NCBI RefSeq assembly: GCF_901933205.1
Contig: NC_044573.1
Location: 48,699,493-48,763,492, forward strand
Direction: 5' to 3'
Origin: Camarhynchus parvulus
Taxonomy: Eukaryota; Chordata; Aves; Passeriformes; Thraupidae
DNA length: 64,000 nt
Program-made: the position numbers and the translations under genes
In this document: in pieces, positions 52,101 through 62,116 of the stretch
How positions within the stretch are numbered: position 1 is the stretch's first letter
How the letters are laid out: each line of letters starts with the position of its first letter
The notes under the pieces: model-generated
What the model saw: the letters and a program-made list of their open reading frames with translations, nothing else
What the model was told of the DNA's origin: nothing
Databases searched by the model: none

Positions 52101-55100
52101 AGGCAGGTGCTGCTGAAGCAGCTCCTCACAGTAAGTAAGGTTGCCATGCTGGAAGGGATGTGAGGACACAGGGTGCTCCAAGGGGGATCTCCCTGGTCGC
52201 AATGTGCCAAGGATGCAGTCAGATCAGTCACAAGACTGTGTTCACAGGTACTTTCTTAAACAAGTGCAAACCTTCCCAAAAGCCAGAGGTGACATCAGAG
52301 TTTGTCCAAGTTAGTAGGAAGATGGCAGCCTATGGCCTTGGGGTGACTCTTGGGACCAGAATTCAGCTCTGTAACTTGGCAGGTGAAAAAAAAAATGTTA
52401 TTATGTGCTATTACATTCTGTTATTTTTCTTGGTCAGAGTGTAGGGTTGCAAAAGTCCATCCTGATGTATTTAGGCAAAAGGAGAAAAGGGATATTTAAG
52501 CTGGCAAATGAACAGAACTGCTGTCAAAAGTAATTTCTGTATTGAATAACTGATGTTGTGATCTGAGTCCATCAGCTCTTCCTAAGAAAAGGAATTGGTT
52601 TTTACATGGTTTGAAAGTTTTGGATTTGGTTTTACTTTGGTTTTTTCCCCCAGAATCTGTGATTTTTGTACAGGAAACAAATGGACAAACCCAGAGAAAT
52701 ACCAAAGCAACATTGTTTCTGTGAATTCAGAAGCAACAAAAAGCACTGTGGAAAATAGTGTGATAGGAAGTCAATCCAATTTGTACTCTCACCTTTGCAC
52801 TAGGCAAGATGATCAAAATGCAAATTGGATCTTGCTTATGCAATGTTTAGTTATTGAACAGTCATTAGATATGACAGGACTACAAAGGAAGATGGGGAAG
52901 ACTTAGGCAGAAAATACTGCTCAGTCCCTCTTGGAAAAGTGGGAGCTGCACATCATGTCCCACAGGAAAGGCAGTACTATGGCAGCAATACCTCAGAGCT
53001 GTGGGACTGTGTGTGAGGGAGCTAGAAGTCAGCAGTGGCTGGAGAGAGGGATTCTCCCTCCAGTTTCCCAGCTGGCAGTGACAGGGTGGAGTCCTTGTTC
53101 TGCTGCCTGCTCAAAAGGTTTGGTTGTGTTTTGTTTTGTTTTTCTTACCCAGTGCTCATCTACTGCAAAAGCTGTGAACTGCCCAAAACAGGGAACATAT
53201 GATAGAGGTTTCTGAACAAGTGACATGTCTGAGGCGTTTTGTGGTAGAAAGTACTCTGTGAACTAAACAAGTGATGATGGGAAAATGCATTGTGTGTTAG
53301 GATAGTAATTTCAAGTCATCAGACAAAAGATACCAAATTTGTTGTAATTTACTGACAACCTAGAAAGCTGGGTTTCAGCTCCCTGGCAGTTTTTTTCCCA
53401 CCTAACTTTGGTTCCACTTTGTTGAAAGCAAGGAAACAAAGAGAAGTCAAAATTTGTTGCAGACTAAGTTGCTGAAGCCTGCAAATGCTCAGCAGTACTG
53501 CTATTCCTCTTGCTTTCATTGAACAGCTGCAGGCAGTTTGCAGTTCCCTGACTCAAAGGGAAATTTGGCAGTTTAGTTTTCTTTTTCTTGTCCGCTCTGC
53601 ATTCAAACTGTAGAGACTGAAAAGTCAGCCTGGAATCAGTAGGAGGTAAAAATAAGCTTTTGCACTCCTGCTTTAATTTATTTGTTAATAAATCTGCTAG
53701 AATGCAAACTGCCTCCCACTCAGATGAGATTAGCTCCTCTGTTCACAGCAGGATTCAAAAACTGCAGAACAACAGGCCTCTAGGACTGACCTTAGCTAAG
53801 AAACCCAGAAGCACAAGGTCCTTAACTGTAGAAATCTAGACCAATTACTCTAATCCAACTGTGGCTGAAAAGCACTCATTTTAGGCTCATGTTACAGCTT
53901 GTCCAACCAGCTCTGGATATCATGTGATCTGGCAAATCCATATGTGTACCTGTACCATGGATACCATCCTAATCCTTGCGTTTGTGGGTGTTGTTCCTCC
54001 CCAGAACGTGTCGGTGCTGGAGAACCACCACTGGCGCTCCACCATAGGCATGCTTCGGGAGTCACGGCTGCTCGCCCACCTGCCCAAGGAGGTCACGTAA
54101 GTGTCCACCAGAATCACTGAAACGAGGCCATGGCCTCCTTCTCCCTTCTTAAAAGCACACTGGCAAAGAGGCCCAGGCTTCAGAATAGGCCGAACTTCCT
54201 GCACCTTCTTGGTGCCATTGTGAAAGCATGAGACAAAGTTATGCAGCAGAGGTGTTTTTTAACACCTACCCACTTCTGCAGCACAGGAATGGAATGGCCA
54301 CTCTCAGCACCAGGAACACAGACTCCCAGCAAGAGTTGGGGGATTGTTTAGATGGATTGTTGGCATTTTTCATCTTACATAGCACCAACCAAAAATGGAA
54401 AGATATAGTGATTAAAAAGAGGAAATTGAAGGAGTTGGTCGAGGAGCATCAAGACTGCTGGAGACTTCCACACATCACTGAGGGAATGTGGTTCAGTCTT
54501 TATGGGTAAAGCAAAAAAAGAGCAGCCACATGAGCACCTTAGCCAAGTTGCTGTTAGCTTTTTACTTGTGTTAGTCCCACCAAGGATGGGAGATTGAGAC
54601 AGTGAACAGACTGCAGTAATACGTTTTAAATCACAGGTGACCCTACCAAGAATATAAGCAAGTTACCTGGAAGCAGTAAGCTCTATATCCCTCCAGAAAT
54701 TCTTTGCATCAGACCAGCAACTTTAAAGGACTTCTGTCTAGACCTTCACAACTTTGACTGCAACTTCAAAGTTGCAGTATTCACCGCTCAGCTCTGAGCA
54801 GCTGAAGTAAGACGTGAGCATTTTTCTTGATGAAACATGCTGTTGTTTCAGGGTGGGTTTTTTTGTACTTTCCTAGCACTTCTCAGAAGCTTTTAGAACA
54901 ACCTGTGCCAACAAGCATTTTTCTTCTACATTATCTATTCTTCTTGAACCCATTTGGGCAGGTAGAACAGTTGTACCCTGCAAAACCCAGCAGAGACTGA
55001 CCAAGCAGATCAGACTTGGGGTCCATAAAGAAAGTGGGAGCTTTATGCCAGCTCCAGTGATCCAGTGCAGGTTGTTTTGAGCTCTTAATGTTGAATGGTT

Positions 55101-58100
55101 CCATGATTAAAGGGGCTTATTTACCTTCATTGCAGACAGGACATTGAGCAGCAGTTGGGCTCCCTGATCTTGGCAACAGACATCAACAGGCAGAATGAGT
55201 TTTTGATCCGTCTGAAATCTCATCTTGACAATCAGGATTTGAGGCTGGAGGATGCACAGGACAGACATTTTATGCTTCAGGTAACGTCTTTTTTTTTTTT
55301 TTTTTTTATTGTTTGTACTAATTTTTCAGATCACAGTATTTCCTAGTATATGTTAAGAGTAATATATTATAGTATGTCTGTACATCAGCCTCTCCTTACC
55401 TATTACCATAAGCACTTCCCTTCTGCCACCTTCTGGCACATCAGGCAAGCATAAGTTTGCCTCCAGTATTTCCTTATGTAATTTCCTTGAGTTAAAAAGC
55501 TGTGAATGCAACAGATACAGGAGAGTGTCAAATGCTAAGGAATGGAGATAAGCTAGATTATTTTATTTCCAGAACACTGCTTCTCTTCAGTTGTAGTGTC
55601 TCTCTCTTCTGGCAAATGTCACTCCACTGGCGTTATTTTTTAGCACTGTGAAGGAGAGCCCCCTCGTTGGTGTTCTTTCCAGGACAGCCTGACATCAGGT
55701 CTCCAAGTCCTGTTTCTGTGATGGATGCTCAGAAACTGCCTCTGCAGAGACAGCTGTTGCCATGGCAGCAGATGCTTCTCTAGTGCATCTGACCAGCTAA
55801 TGGAAAGTCCATGCTTTATTCAAAAATCAAATAGGTTCATACTGGTTCTTCCAGCTAAGCAGCAGTCATTAGCAGACTCTTCAGAATAAACCTCTATCTA
55901 TTAAAGCATTATTGTGATTAATGTAGCTACATATACTTGCTTCTTTGGAGAAATTATATTAATTTCATTCCTAAATACATAAAGAATTTGAAGTAATCAT
56001 TTTCATTTATAAAACAAGCACCTACATATTTTGCTTCCATCAAAGTCATGGAAAAGGTGACAGCTGCAGGGGAAGAAGTGCTGATCTGTTAATTCTTCCC
56101 CCTCCAGCAGCATGGGGAATGTAGTAGTTTCTCACCTGTTCTGTCTCAAACACAGTCTTCTGTCAGATTCCTGCACAGAGTGTGCAGGGCAGGGTGACAG
56201 GCTGACCATATTTCTGGACAGATAAGGCGAGAAAGTTGTGCAAATACCAAAAGCAGAGGAATTACAGCTCTCAGCTACGGCAAAAAAAAACAAGCTTTTT
56301 ATGCACTAGGAACTTAGGAACAAGGGAACAGACAGTAAGATTCACTTATCTGGTTGATTAGTTATGGAAGAATAAAAGAAAAAGATCAAGAACTCTTGAT
56401 TGATTGGAGTAAGCTAAAGAATGTTTGAAAGGTCCTTGCAGTAGACAATAACATTAAGGCTAATCAGCTTAACCCAAAGAGAAGAATGACTTGGAGATTT
56501 CCCTCTGCTGGTTCACAGGTCTGAACTCTTAAGAGGAAATATTTACGTTTTCTTCCTGGGTGCCAGAATGACTTCTGACTTCTGTCAGACTGAATGACTG
56601 TGCTCAGTGTGTGAAGAAACAAGGCATATGATATTTTGTTCCAAGGCAGTAAGACAGGCAGACTATTACATGGTTTACTTTTCTGAAGTAGTTACTCAGT
56701 TTTAAAAACCTTTTCCCCTGTACTCATTCTCCTACAAAGCACTAAAAAGTACTAGTTAACTAAGTGAAACCAGGCCAGGGGCAGTGTGGAGAGCCCTGTG
56801 CTTAGCTTTGTAAACAAAAATATGCAGACATTGGGATGAAGTGTAATTGAAGTGAGATGCAAGGTCACTTACTGAGACCACAGAGGAATCATGCCCAAAT
56901 ACACCAGCTTGGCTCTTCCCTTCCTTGTCATCAGCCATGGATGCTGTGCCAAGCAGTCAGCAGGAGCCAGCCTGAGGCTTTTGTTGGCTTATTCCTTCCA
57001 AGGAATATCCAAAACACTTTGCAGCCTTGGAATTTGGCCCTGCTCTTGTTCTCACTACGGTAAAGTGGAGGGCTGAATGAAAGTTTTGTTTGCAGCTTAA
57101 ATAAATGCTCTTTCCTCAAAGGGCACAATTGGCTGAGCCTCTGAAAGGTAATCTTAACCCTTCCCGGCATCGCTGCTGGGGCCTGGGAGTTCCATGGCTG
57201 CAGATTTACTGCTGAAACGCTGCTGAACAGTAACTTCCTTTCTCATTACTGCTTTTCTTCTTGCTTTCAGATTGCACTCAAGTGTGCTGACATTTGCAAT
57301 CCCTGCCGGGTCTGGGATCTGAGCAAGCAGTGGAGTGAACGGGTCTGCGAAGAGTTTTACCGGCAAGGTCAGCCCCTTCAGCTCACAGCAGTCCCTTCCA
57401 CCTCAGCTTTCCATGGTTTCTGTGTGACAAGCCAGAGGCAGAACTGATATGTCCCTTGAGAATGAGCTCTTCATAGATGCACTGCCCCATTGGAAAAGTG
57501 GGAAGGGGTAGAAGAGCAACAAGTGTTTCTCTGCTCTTCTACCAGCATCAGGCAGGAGGGAGGGTTTTGCTATGCCTCAGCACTTGAATTCAGCTGCAAA
57601 GCCCATGACTGGGTTCTTCTCTGAGACCCTCCAGTCACCATGAGTGTTTCTGAGCTGGAATGGTGCCGGCGCCACGCTGCCCCAAAAGCCTCACACTGGG
57701 TTTTGTCTCGCTTTCCGTGCTCCCACTACAACGCTGATGGGAGCCTTACCCTCACTGTTTACCAAATATGACGCATTCTTCTGCCTGCAAATGCAGAGAA
57801 AGGGTTCAAACATGCTTCCCAGCATGCTGTTGAAAGGGCCAATGCAGGCAAGCCAAACCTCAGCTAGAACCTACTGCAAATGTTTTCAGACCCCTGCAGA
57901 GAGCACAGTCAAGCAGGGCTTTTTTTGAAACACAGTAATTACACCATTTGGCTCTATCTGCATAGGCAAGGTCATGCTGTGCTACAATACAGGGTGCAGC
58001 AGAGTTTAATCAGTGCTGAATTCTTTGTTCAGAGCATCCTGAGAGTTGAAGACAAGTGGAAGAGCACACAATGAAGTTCTTAGTTCATTTTATATTCTGC

Positions 58101-61100
58101 ACCACAAAATTAAGCCACATCTGAGCTGGTACCTGGTATAGTTAGCCTGTAACAAGGAAAAACAGGTCAGCAAGTTAATTTTCAGCCAATGTCAGTTTAA
58201 GCTGGTGAAATGTCTTTGACTTTGATGCCTTTGAAGCAACATAAGCAACTTGCCCAGTGCAGGTTTAGTTAGTCAGATGTGTAGTGAAGGCATAATCAGC
58301 AGGCATCTCATGAGGTGCAGTATCTCACCTGTAGCGTATTAGGGGACCATGCTGAGAAAGACAGCTCAACTCTTACAAATGTAAGCTTTTTCTACTGTCC
58401 TCAAAATTTGTTCATCTAACATCTAAAATATACCACTGAAAGGGGATAGCTGAGTACATGAGACCAGTTAGAAGCACCACAGGGGGAAAAGGAGCATTTT
58501 ATGTGGGACGATTACACAGAAACTGTGGTCTGATTATCACTAGTGCCTGTATAATCCTGTTCAGTGGTACAACACCCCCAGTATTAAATAGCATGCATTT
58601 AGATACCATTATCACTTTGAAGTGTATTTGTAGACCTCTCTACTCCCTTACACACAATGATGGGGCTTGAAGGTATTTTTCAGCACTATGTTTAATATTT
58701 GGAAACCATAAAGTCTCATATTTTGATTTTTAACTATAGATGAGACAGAAAATACCAGAATTCGTGCTTTGTTTAATCTTCCTTCTGGAATAAAGTTTCA
58801 ACATTTTTTAATAGAACATTTCTAAGGCCATTTTAATAGAGACTCAGATCCTGATCTTCCAGTGTTCTTACCATGCAAAAGCAAATCTTATTTTTGTCAA
58901 TTAAGTGATTTCTGAAAGACAAGAAGAGCCAGACATATATGGATATACTTTAAGTCAATCATTTTCTACCCAGAACACCTACAGAGGGGATATCACTGGA
59001 ATTAGAAACTTTCTTTTAGTCAGACATTTTTGGAGGGGTAGATGAGAAGAAGACAAATTGCACATTTGGAAACATAGAAAGTTTTTACTGTGTCTCAGTT
59101 TTGCTAAATTGTCCCTTTTGATTGTTCATGAAGCTAAAATTGTTTTCCTGACATTTTCTAAGTACTCAATTAGAACTGAAAATACTCTGTTCACATTTAA
59201 GAAGTGATTCCATGCTGCAGAGGGAAGAAAGGCAAGGCTTAGAAATGCACACAGTGTTTTATATGGGGCTATAGAACCTGAATAGCACAATAGCAAAAAC
59301 TGTTTATGGGGAGAAAAGAGCTTTAAACAAAAACAGTGGATTTAAAGCAAAATATTTCTTTATGGGCTGAATACAGTGTTTTGTCTAAACTAGCAGGTCT
59401 GTCTTTCTTACAGGAAGGATTTTCCTAACCAGCCCTCACTACATTCTTACTAGTAAATCAGATGGACAAAATATTATTGTGTGAGGGGAAGTGGCACATC
59501 TTAGCTTGTACACAGTTAACTCTCACTTCCCTTCCTTTCTGTAGACAGGAAAGGTCCTGTACCTCTTGCAGTAACGAGGATTGTACACTGGCAGGGAAGG
59601 CTAACAATCACAAAGGATGAACGTGTTGCACTCATAAACAGAGAATGTTTGTTTTAAGGAAACCCCTACACCCAAAACTTAACTCAGAGCAATCTTTGCA
59701 TGAAGTAATTGCAGGCATGGGGAATGTAGTCCCTTCAGCAGAAAAAGTGACTGTTGTCTTGGCATGGTAGTGACCAAATTACATCCTCTGAGATGTTTTT
59801 CTGCTGAATTCTTAAATCCAGCATGGTCGTTGCTATTGATTACCTTCAACTCCATAAAAAATATCTCCTGCCATTACTATGTACAGAAGCCTGTCTAGTG
59901 TGACCATTTCTGCAGGAATATTTTCTACTGACTGTTTATGAGTGTCTTCTCAATGTCAAACCTGGTCAGTTCTGCATCAGGGCCAGTCTGAGGTGGCATC
60001 TGGAGCGAGCAGATCCCCCAGGCAGGTTTTTCTTCCAACAATTCAAAACAGTCCCCAGGGCTGGTCACAGCAGGAGCTGCCTGCAGGAATCTTCAGGACA
60101 GTCCCAGATTTGGAACTGGAGACCTCCTGGTCCAGTTAGTCAAATACTCTGCTATGAAGGTGGCTAGGAGTTCAGCCAACTGCTTTTCTGTCTCAAGTCA
60201 GTCCTGTGCAGATGTCTCTCTGGGCACTTCGTGGATGACCCAGGAAATATAATATGCTCAATGCAGCAGCAAAGGCATAGCTTGATACCCAGACACTGCA
60301 CAGTAATAAGACAGACTTTTAATTTCATCCTTTTTTCACATTTATAACTTGACCTCCATAGCTCTTGACACTTGAAACATTACTGGAGTCCATGCTTTGG
60401 CCCCTACCAGTTTGTTAGTGCAGCCACAGCTGTGGGATTCCAGGCTCCAACACTCTTCCCTTTACGAGCCACTTCCACAAGAACACACTAGCAAATTCCA
60501 CTGCAGTACTACTGTAAATCTAAAATTGATACACTGCAATTTTCTGGTAGAAAGTGATCTGAACAAGTAGTAAATGAACTACAGTGTCTTAAAAACCTCT
60601 CACATAAGAGAGTCTATTTTAAAAATTAAGGTTCTCAGAACACTTATGTGGTCAGATGAAATGTTCATCTAAAGTCGTCTTTTCTTCGATTTTTCTTTGT
60701 GTGGATTATTGGTTGCTCTGATACCTAAAAAGAAAAGGTCCAGAAAAGGAAGGTATTTAGAATTTACTATGGTCATCATTAGTAGAAGATTCCAACTCCT
60801 CACACAGTTGCAGACACTGTAAGAGTGTGACATAGGTATGGAGAAGAGATACCTATGTAAAAGTGTCAGAAAAAGATTTTTTTTCCCCTTTTTTTTTTGC
60901 AGGTGATCTGGAACAAAAATTTGAACTGGAAATAAGCCCCCTTTGTAATCAGCAAAAGGATACAGTACCAAGCATCCAGATTGGTAAGTATTAGTTTCAT
61001 TCTCTTGGTGTTTTTCTCAATATGGCAGAAGCTTTAAGAGAAACTTTTATTCACCACATGCCCCACTCCAATCCAGTTGTTTTAACAATAAGAGCTGCAG

Positions 61101-61732
61101 ATACTATAAGAGTTAAAAATGTGTTCTAAATTAAAATGTTCAAAAAGAAATCTATCTAAGCCAAATGTTCAACAGAAAGACAAAGGAGTCTTTGCATAGG
61201 GGGAAAATACCCACGGGAAAAAATTGCAGCCAGTGTTAAACACTGATTACTTTCTTGTCTGAAATCTCCTCAAAGGGTTGCTGAGTGTCACAGCGTTTAT
61301 TGTGACACACACAGATAAAGCCATATCTTGTCTTGTGTGCTGGTCAAAAGCTGTGCATTTCAAAAGGCATTGATGTCTGTTTGAGAGTTTGTTGTTATTT
61401 CTCATCAGGGCTTTTGCCACTTACCTTGCTCTGTGTTTTTGAGGCACTCGATGGGGCAGTGCACTTGTGGAATGAACTTGTTGCTCACCAGCTGTCGCTT
61501 GTGTGTTTCTCCAGGGTTCATGACATACATCGTTGAGCCACTCTTTGAGAGGTGGGCCCAATTTACAGGCAACACTCCCCTATCTGAAAACATGCTAAAC
61601 CATCTCAGGAGGAACAAGGCCAAGTGGAGAAGTTTGCTCCACAAGCAACACAGCAGCAGTAGGAGCAACGACCACTCAGGCCAAGTGACTGGCAGCCAGG
61701 AACAGACTTTAAATGAAGAAGAGACTCCTTAG
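28045..61732 (+). CDS. PDE7B: PDE7B coding region, spliced, 11 exons visible (5' partial)
   Basis: cAMP-specific 3',5'-cyclic nucleotide phosphodiesterase 7B, which hydrolyses cAMP to 5'-AMP in the cytosol. The exons are 28045-28128, 41201-41352, 42608-42671, 44302-44397, 46088-46188, 47635-47766, 54005-54096, 55136-55280, 57271-57367, 60903-60983 and 61515-61732. They sum to 1262 nt; with one base from the upstream exon this gives 420 codons plus a stop. Numbering from the first visible residue, the catalytic features are: proton-donor His146 and metal ligand His150 ([10 protein letters not shown]); the class I PDE signature His186-Asp187 (HDVDHPGVN); third metal ligand Asp296 (CADICNP); invariant Gln347 and clamp Phe350 (SIQIGF). 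The His150-His186 spacing of 36 matches that in PDE4. Residues such as [22 protein letters not shown] and [16 protein letters not shown] match PDE7B rather than PDE7A as I recall the families. The initiator Met and about 28 N-terminal residues are not in the window. No frameshift or stop interrupts the joined frame. Confidence 0.96.
28555..28605. repeat. Possible ancient amniote interspersed-repeat fragment
   Basis: The stretch from CCAATCCAAAGCCCCATGG through CATTGACGTCAATGG to TTTTGGGTCAGGCC resembles a motif I recall as common in reptile and bird genomes (CCAAAGCCCATTGA..., CATTGACTTCAATGG and ...GGATCAGGCC in the same order). I cannot name the family with confidence. If it is such a copy it is short and old. 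The CRE listed separately lies inside it. Confidence 0.4.
28585..28592. promoter_or_regulatory. Consensus cAMP response element TGACGTCA
   Basis: A full palindromic CRE within the 14-bp perfect palindrome CATTGACGTCAATG (28582-28595), 454 bp downstream of the first visible PDE7B exon (28582 minus 28128). Full CREs are rare by chance, more so in CpG-depleted sequence. CREB binding is inferred and not shown. PDE7B is itself a cAMP-degrading enzyme, so a CRE here would suit feedback control. Confidence 0.45.
29060..29173 (+). repeat. Purine-rich (G/A) tract with two G4 motifs
   Basis: About 110 bp almost free of pyrimidines on the + strand in its first half. Two canonical G3+N1-7 quadruplex patterns occur: 29119-29143 (loops 1, 6 and 5) and 29156-29173, GGGAGGGGAGGGCTTGGG (loops 1, 1 and 3). 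Both are on the transcribed RNA-like strand about 1 kb into the 13 kb intron. The proline/serine-rich frame on the opposite strand is a shadow of this composition. Confidence 0.75.
30083..30444 (-). mobile_element. Solo-LTR-like endogenous retrovirus remnant, minus orientation
   Basis: A sharply bounded GC- and CpG-rich block in AT-rich intron that reads on the minus strand like a retroviral LTR. In order it shows an inverted CCAAT box (+ strand GCCAATGGG at 30327-30335), a GC box (GGGGCGGGG near 30304-30312), a TATA-like TGTAAAAC (30285-30292) and, about 75-80 bp on, an AATAAA signal (30206-30211). It starts TGGG and ends TGCA on the minus strand, 362 bp apart, with imperfect 6-bp flanks (GTAATC and GTAAAA). 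Another reading uses a perfect 7-bp TAGTGCA repeat at 30070-30076 and 30492-30498, but then lacks TG..CA ends. There is no internal retroviral sequence. A 143-codon minus frame (30046-30477) is a by-product of GC-rich sequence. Family not named. Confidence 0.55.
40690..40725. repeat. 12-bp inverted repeat with direct-repeat flank
   Basis: Left arm TTTATACCCAAG (40690-40701), loop ATCAC, right arm CTTGGGTATAAA (40707-40718). The 9-mer AAGATCACC at 40699-40707 recurs at 40717-40725. The layout is the same as the larger palindrome at 49765. Confidence 0.92.
41201..41352 (+). CDS. PDE7B: PDE7B exon: linker to catalytic domain
   Basis: 152 bp, acceptor TTTTCACAG, donor AGG|GTAAGA. It completes the split codon for Asn29 and encodes residues 29-79, including [12 protein letters not shown] and the [11 protein letters not shown] segment that leads into the catalytic domain. 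It ends in phase 0 after Arg79. The basic KKKVKR run and the DEDYLGQA segment are shared with mammalian PDE7B. The first few residues after the junction (NTALSGEVG) differ from the mammalian form only by substitutions, with no length change. Confidence 0.95.
41353..42607 (+). other. PDE7B: PDE7B intron, 1.3 kb
   Basis: GTAAGA to TTTTTCCAG, phase 0. AT-rich sequence with no repeat or RNA gene recognised. Confidence 0.93.
42608..42671 (+). CDS. PDE7B: PDE7B exon: start of catalytic domain
   Basis: 64 bp, acceptor TTTTTCCAG, donor G|GTAAGT. It encodes residues 80-100 ([21 protein letters not shown]) and the first base of Gly101. The WDFDIF segment is the typical N-terminal helix of class I PDE catalytic domains. 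It enters in phase 0 and leaves in phase 1. Sequence identity to the PDE7B family is essentially complete over this exon. Confidence 0.96.
42672..44301 (+). other. PDE7B: PDE7B intron, 1.6 kb
   Basis: GTAAGT to CTCCTTTTAG, phase 1. AT-rich, with a short AATT run near 43862. Nothing else recognised. Confidence 0.93.
44302..44397 (+). CDS. PDE7B: PDE7B exon: catalytic domain helices
   Basis: 96 bp, acceptor CTCCTTTTAG, donor G|GTAAGT. It encodes residues 101-132 plus the first base of Val133: [32 protein letters not shown]. The [14 protein letters not shown] pattern is the conserved helical core before the metal site. It enters and leaves in phase 1. The mammalian Leu before Val133 is Phe here, a conservative change. 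Confidence 0.96.
44398..46087 (+). other. PDE7B: PDE7B intron, 1.7 kb, with CpG-dense patch
   Basis: GTAAGT to GATTCGCAG, phase 1. The segment from about 45108 to 45520 is clearly richer in G+C and CpG than the rest and includes a CACGTG E-box at 45356-45361. The remainder is ordinary intron. Confidence 0.92.
46088..46188 (+). CDS. PDE7B: PDE7B exon: catalytic His and first metal ligand
   Basis: 101 bp, acceptor GATTCGCAG, donor AAG|GTAATG. It encodes residues 133-166, [22 protein letters not shown]... to ...LREPK. His146 is the expected proton donor to the leaving group and His150 is the first metal-site ligand (pattern YHN.xxHAADV). Asp153 sits in the conserved AADV. It ends in phase 0. 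Confidence 0.97.
46189..47634 (+). other. PDE7B: PDE7B intron, 1.4 kb
   Basis: GTAATG to GATGATTCAG, phase 0. Open frames on both strands around 46300-46700 mirror each other and show no coding family. No repeat recognised. Confidence 0.93.
47635..47766 (+). CDS. PDE7B: PDE7B exon: HD metal-binding signature
   Basis: 132 bp, acceptor GATGATTCAG, donor CAG|GTAAAA, phase 0 at both ends. It encodes residues 167-210: [26 protein letters not shown]... to ...HHLASLYQ. It carries the class I PDE signature HDxDHxGxxN at residues 186-194, with His186 and Asp187 as ligands of the zinc/magnesium pair. This exon alone identifies the protein as a phosphodiesterase. Confidence 0.97.
48772..49475 (-). mobile_element. 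CR1 LINE, 5'-truncated, antisense in PDE7B intron
   Basis: About 0.7 kb of a chicken-repeat-1 non-LTR retrotransposon, sense on the minus strand. The 49201-49479 part reads, on the minus strand, as the end of the reverse-transcriptase protein: [16 protein letters not shown], followed by [16 protein letters not shown]. The 48920-49102 part keeps the characteristic CR1 C-terminal and 3' region ([14 protein letters not shown]...). The element ends near 48772-48800 with the family's ATTCTATGA-type terminus, seen on the + strand as CATAGAATCATGAAGG. The 5' end is lost inside the RT region, as is usual for CR1. The frame is broken by indels, so it is inactive. CR1 is abundant in birds, turtles and crocodilians, which supports a sauropsid source. 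Confidence 0.93.
49765..49819. repeat. Perfect 27-bp inverted repeat with 1-nt centre
   Basis: Left arm 49765-49791 and right arm 49793-49819 are exact reverse complements around a single T at 49792. The 10-mer GTTTCTGGTC at 49784-49793 recurs directly after the right arm at 49821-49830. No transposon ends or target duplications surround it, so it reads as a local fold-back duplication and not as a mobile element. Confidence 0.95.
54005..54096 (+). CDS. PDE7B: PDE7B exon: substrate-pocket helix, CpG-rich
   Basis: 92 bp, acceptor TCCTCCCCAG, donor AC|GTAAGT. It encodes residues 211-240 plus two bases of Thr241: [30 protein letters not shown]. The SVLENHH segment is conserved across class I PDEs and lines the active site. 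It ends in phase 2, the only phase-2 junction in the set. Third positions are strongly G/C with several CpGs, unlike the AT-rich neighbouring exons. Confidence 0.96.
54097..55135 (+). other. PDE7B: PDE7B intron, 1.0 kb
   Basis: GTAAGT to TTCATTGCAG, phase 2. Nothing recognised inside. Confidence 0.93.
55136..55280 (+). CDS. PDE7B: PDE7B exon: catalytic core, LATDINRQ
   Basis: 145 bp, acceptor TTCATTGCAG, donor CAG|GTAACG. It completes Thr241 and encodes residues 242-289: [22 protein letters not shown]... to ...RHFMLQ. The ILATD segment is conserved in class I PDEs and helps hold the metal-site waters. The 5' splice site is weak at +5/+6 (CG rather than GT) and is followed from +9 by 19 consecutive T residues. 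Confidence 0.96.
55281..57270 (+). other. PDE7B: PDE7B intron, 2.0 kb
   Basis: GTAACG to TTGCTTTCAG, phase 0. It opens with a T19 tract at 55289-55307; no other repeat or gene recognised. Confidence 0.93.
55289..55307. repeat. T19 homopolymer just inside an intron
   Basis: Nineteen T residues from intron position +9 to +27 after the GTAACG donor of the 145-bp PDE7B exon. Confidence 0.95.
57271..57367 (+). CDS. PDE7B: PDE7B exon: third metal ligand Asp
   Basis: 97 bp, acceptor TTGCTTTCAG, donor CAAG|GTCAGC. It encodes residues 290-321 plus one base of Gly322: [32 protein letters not shown]. Asp296 in CADICNP is the remaining metal ligand. [16 protein letters not shown] is a PDE7-type version of the conserved helix. 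The donor is suboptimal (C at +3) but is fixed by the reading frame and the family alignment. Confidence 0.95.
57368..60902 (+). other. PDE7B: PDE7B intron, 3.5 kb
   Basis: GTCAGC to a long pyrimidine tract ending TTGCAG (60877-60902), phase 1. No gene, LINE or LTR recognised. Confidence 0.92.
60903..60983 (+). CDS. PDE7B: PDE7B exon: invariant glutamine
   Basis: 81 bp, acceptor preceded by a long T/C tract ending TTGCAG, donor G|GTAAGT. It encodes residues 322-348 plus one base of Gly349: [27 protein letters not shown]. Gln347 is the invariant glutamine that contacts the nucleotide base, and Pro334 and Leu335 lie on the substrate side. It enters and leaves in phase 1. Confidence 0.95.
60984..61514 (+). 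other. PDE7B: PDE7B last coding intron, 0.5 kb
   Basis: GTAAGT to TTTCTCCAG, phase 1. The shortest intron in the window. Nothing else recognised. Confidence 0.93.
61515..61732 (+). CDS. PDE7B: PDE7B terminal coding exon and stop
   Basis: Coding part 218 bp, acceptor TTTCTCCAG, stop TAG at 61730-61732. It encodes Gly349 to Pro420. [20 protein letters not shown] closes the catalytic domain, and Phe350 is the clamp residue that stacks on the base. The last 35 or so residues form a polar tail ([14 protein letters not shown]...NEEETP), which is low in complexity and varies most from the mammalian protein while keeping the Ser-rich then acidic character. The exon continues into the 3' UTR. Confidence 0.95.
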
Positions 61733-62116
61733 TGGCAGCTTTGCACTTTTCCTTCTAGCACTGCTATCTCCGTCTTGGTCACAGCAGCAAAAAAGGTCCC
61801 AAGGAGCTGGAGCCTGTTGTCAACACTGTGCAAAGGCAAGAAATGGCAAAGCTCTAAGGGTCCTCATGAACATGCCCATGGTTCTTCTGGGTTTCTTTCT
61901 GATCTTCATGTTCCTCTCCCTTCCCTCCATTCTGCGCATGCCTGATGCCATTAGTCACTCCTGATCCCGATCTGCCCCGACGCGGAGTCCCAGTCAGCAG
62001 CTGGGAAACCAGGCCAGTTCCAGCTGCCATGAAGCAGGGAGGATTGCTGAGAGGACAGGGGGCACAGAGGCACTCTTGGTGATCTTTTCATTTACCACAA
62101 GTCATATTGTGACATA

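Larger units (their letters stand above)
47767..54004 (+). other. PDE7B: PDE7B intron, 6.2 kb, with CR1 and perfect palindrome
   Basis: GTAAAA to TCCTCCCCAG, phase 0. It carries the antisense CR1 fragment (48772-49475) and a near-perfect 55-bp inverted repeat (49765-49819). From 50 to 54 kb nothing is recognised beyond AT-rich intron. Confidence 0.92.

Noticed and set aside
61713..61964. 83-codon frame overlapping the PDE7B stop, with a signal-peptide-like start
   Set aside because: Different frame from PDE7B, begins inside its last codons, no family; a 3' UTR shadow.
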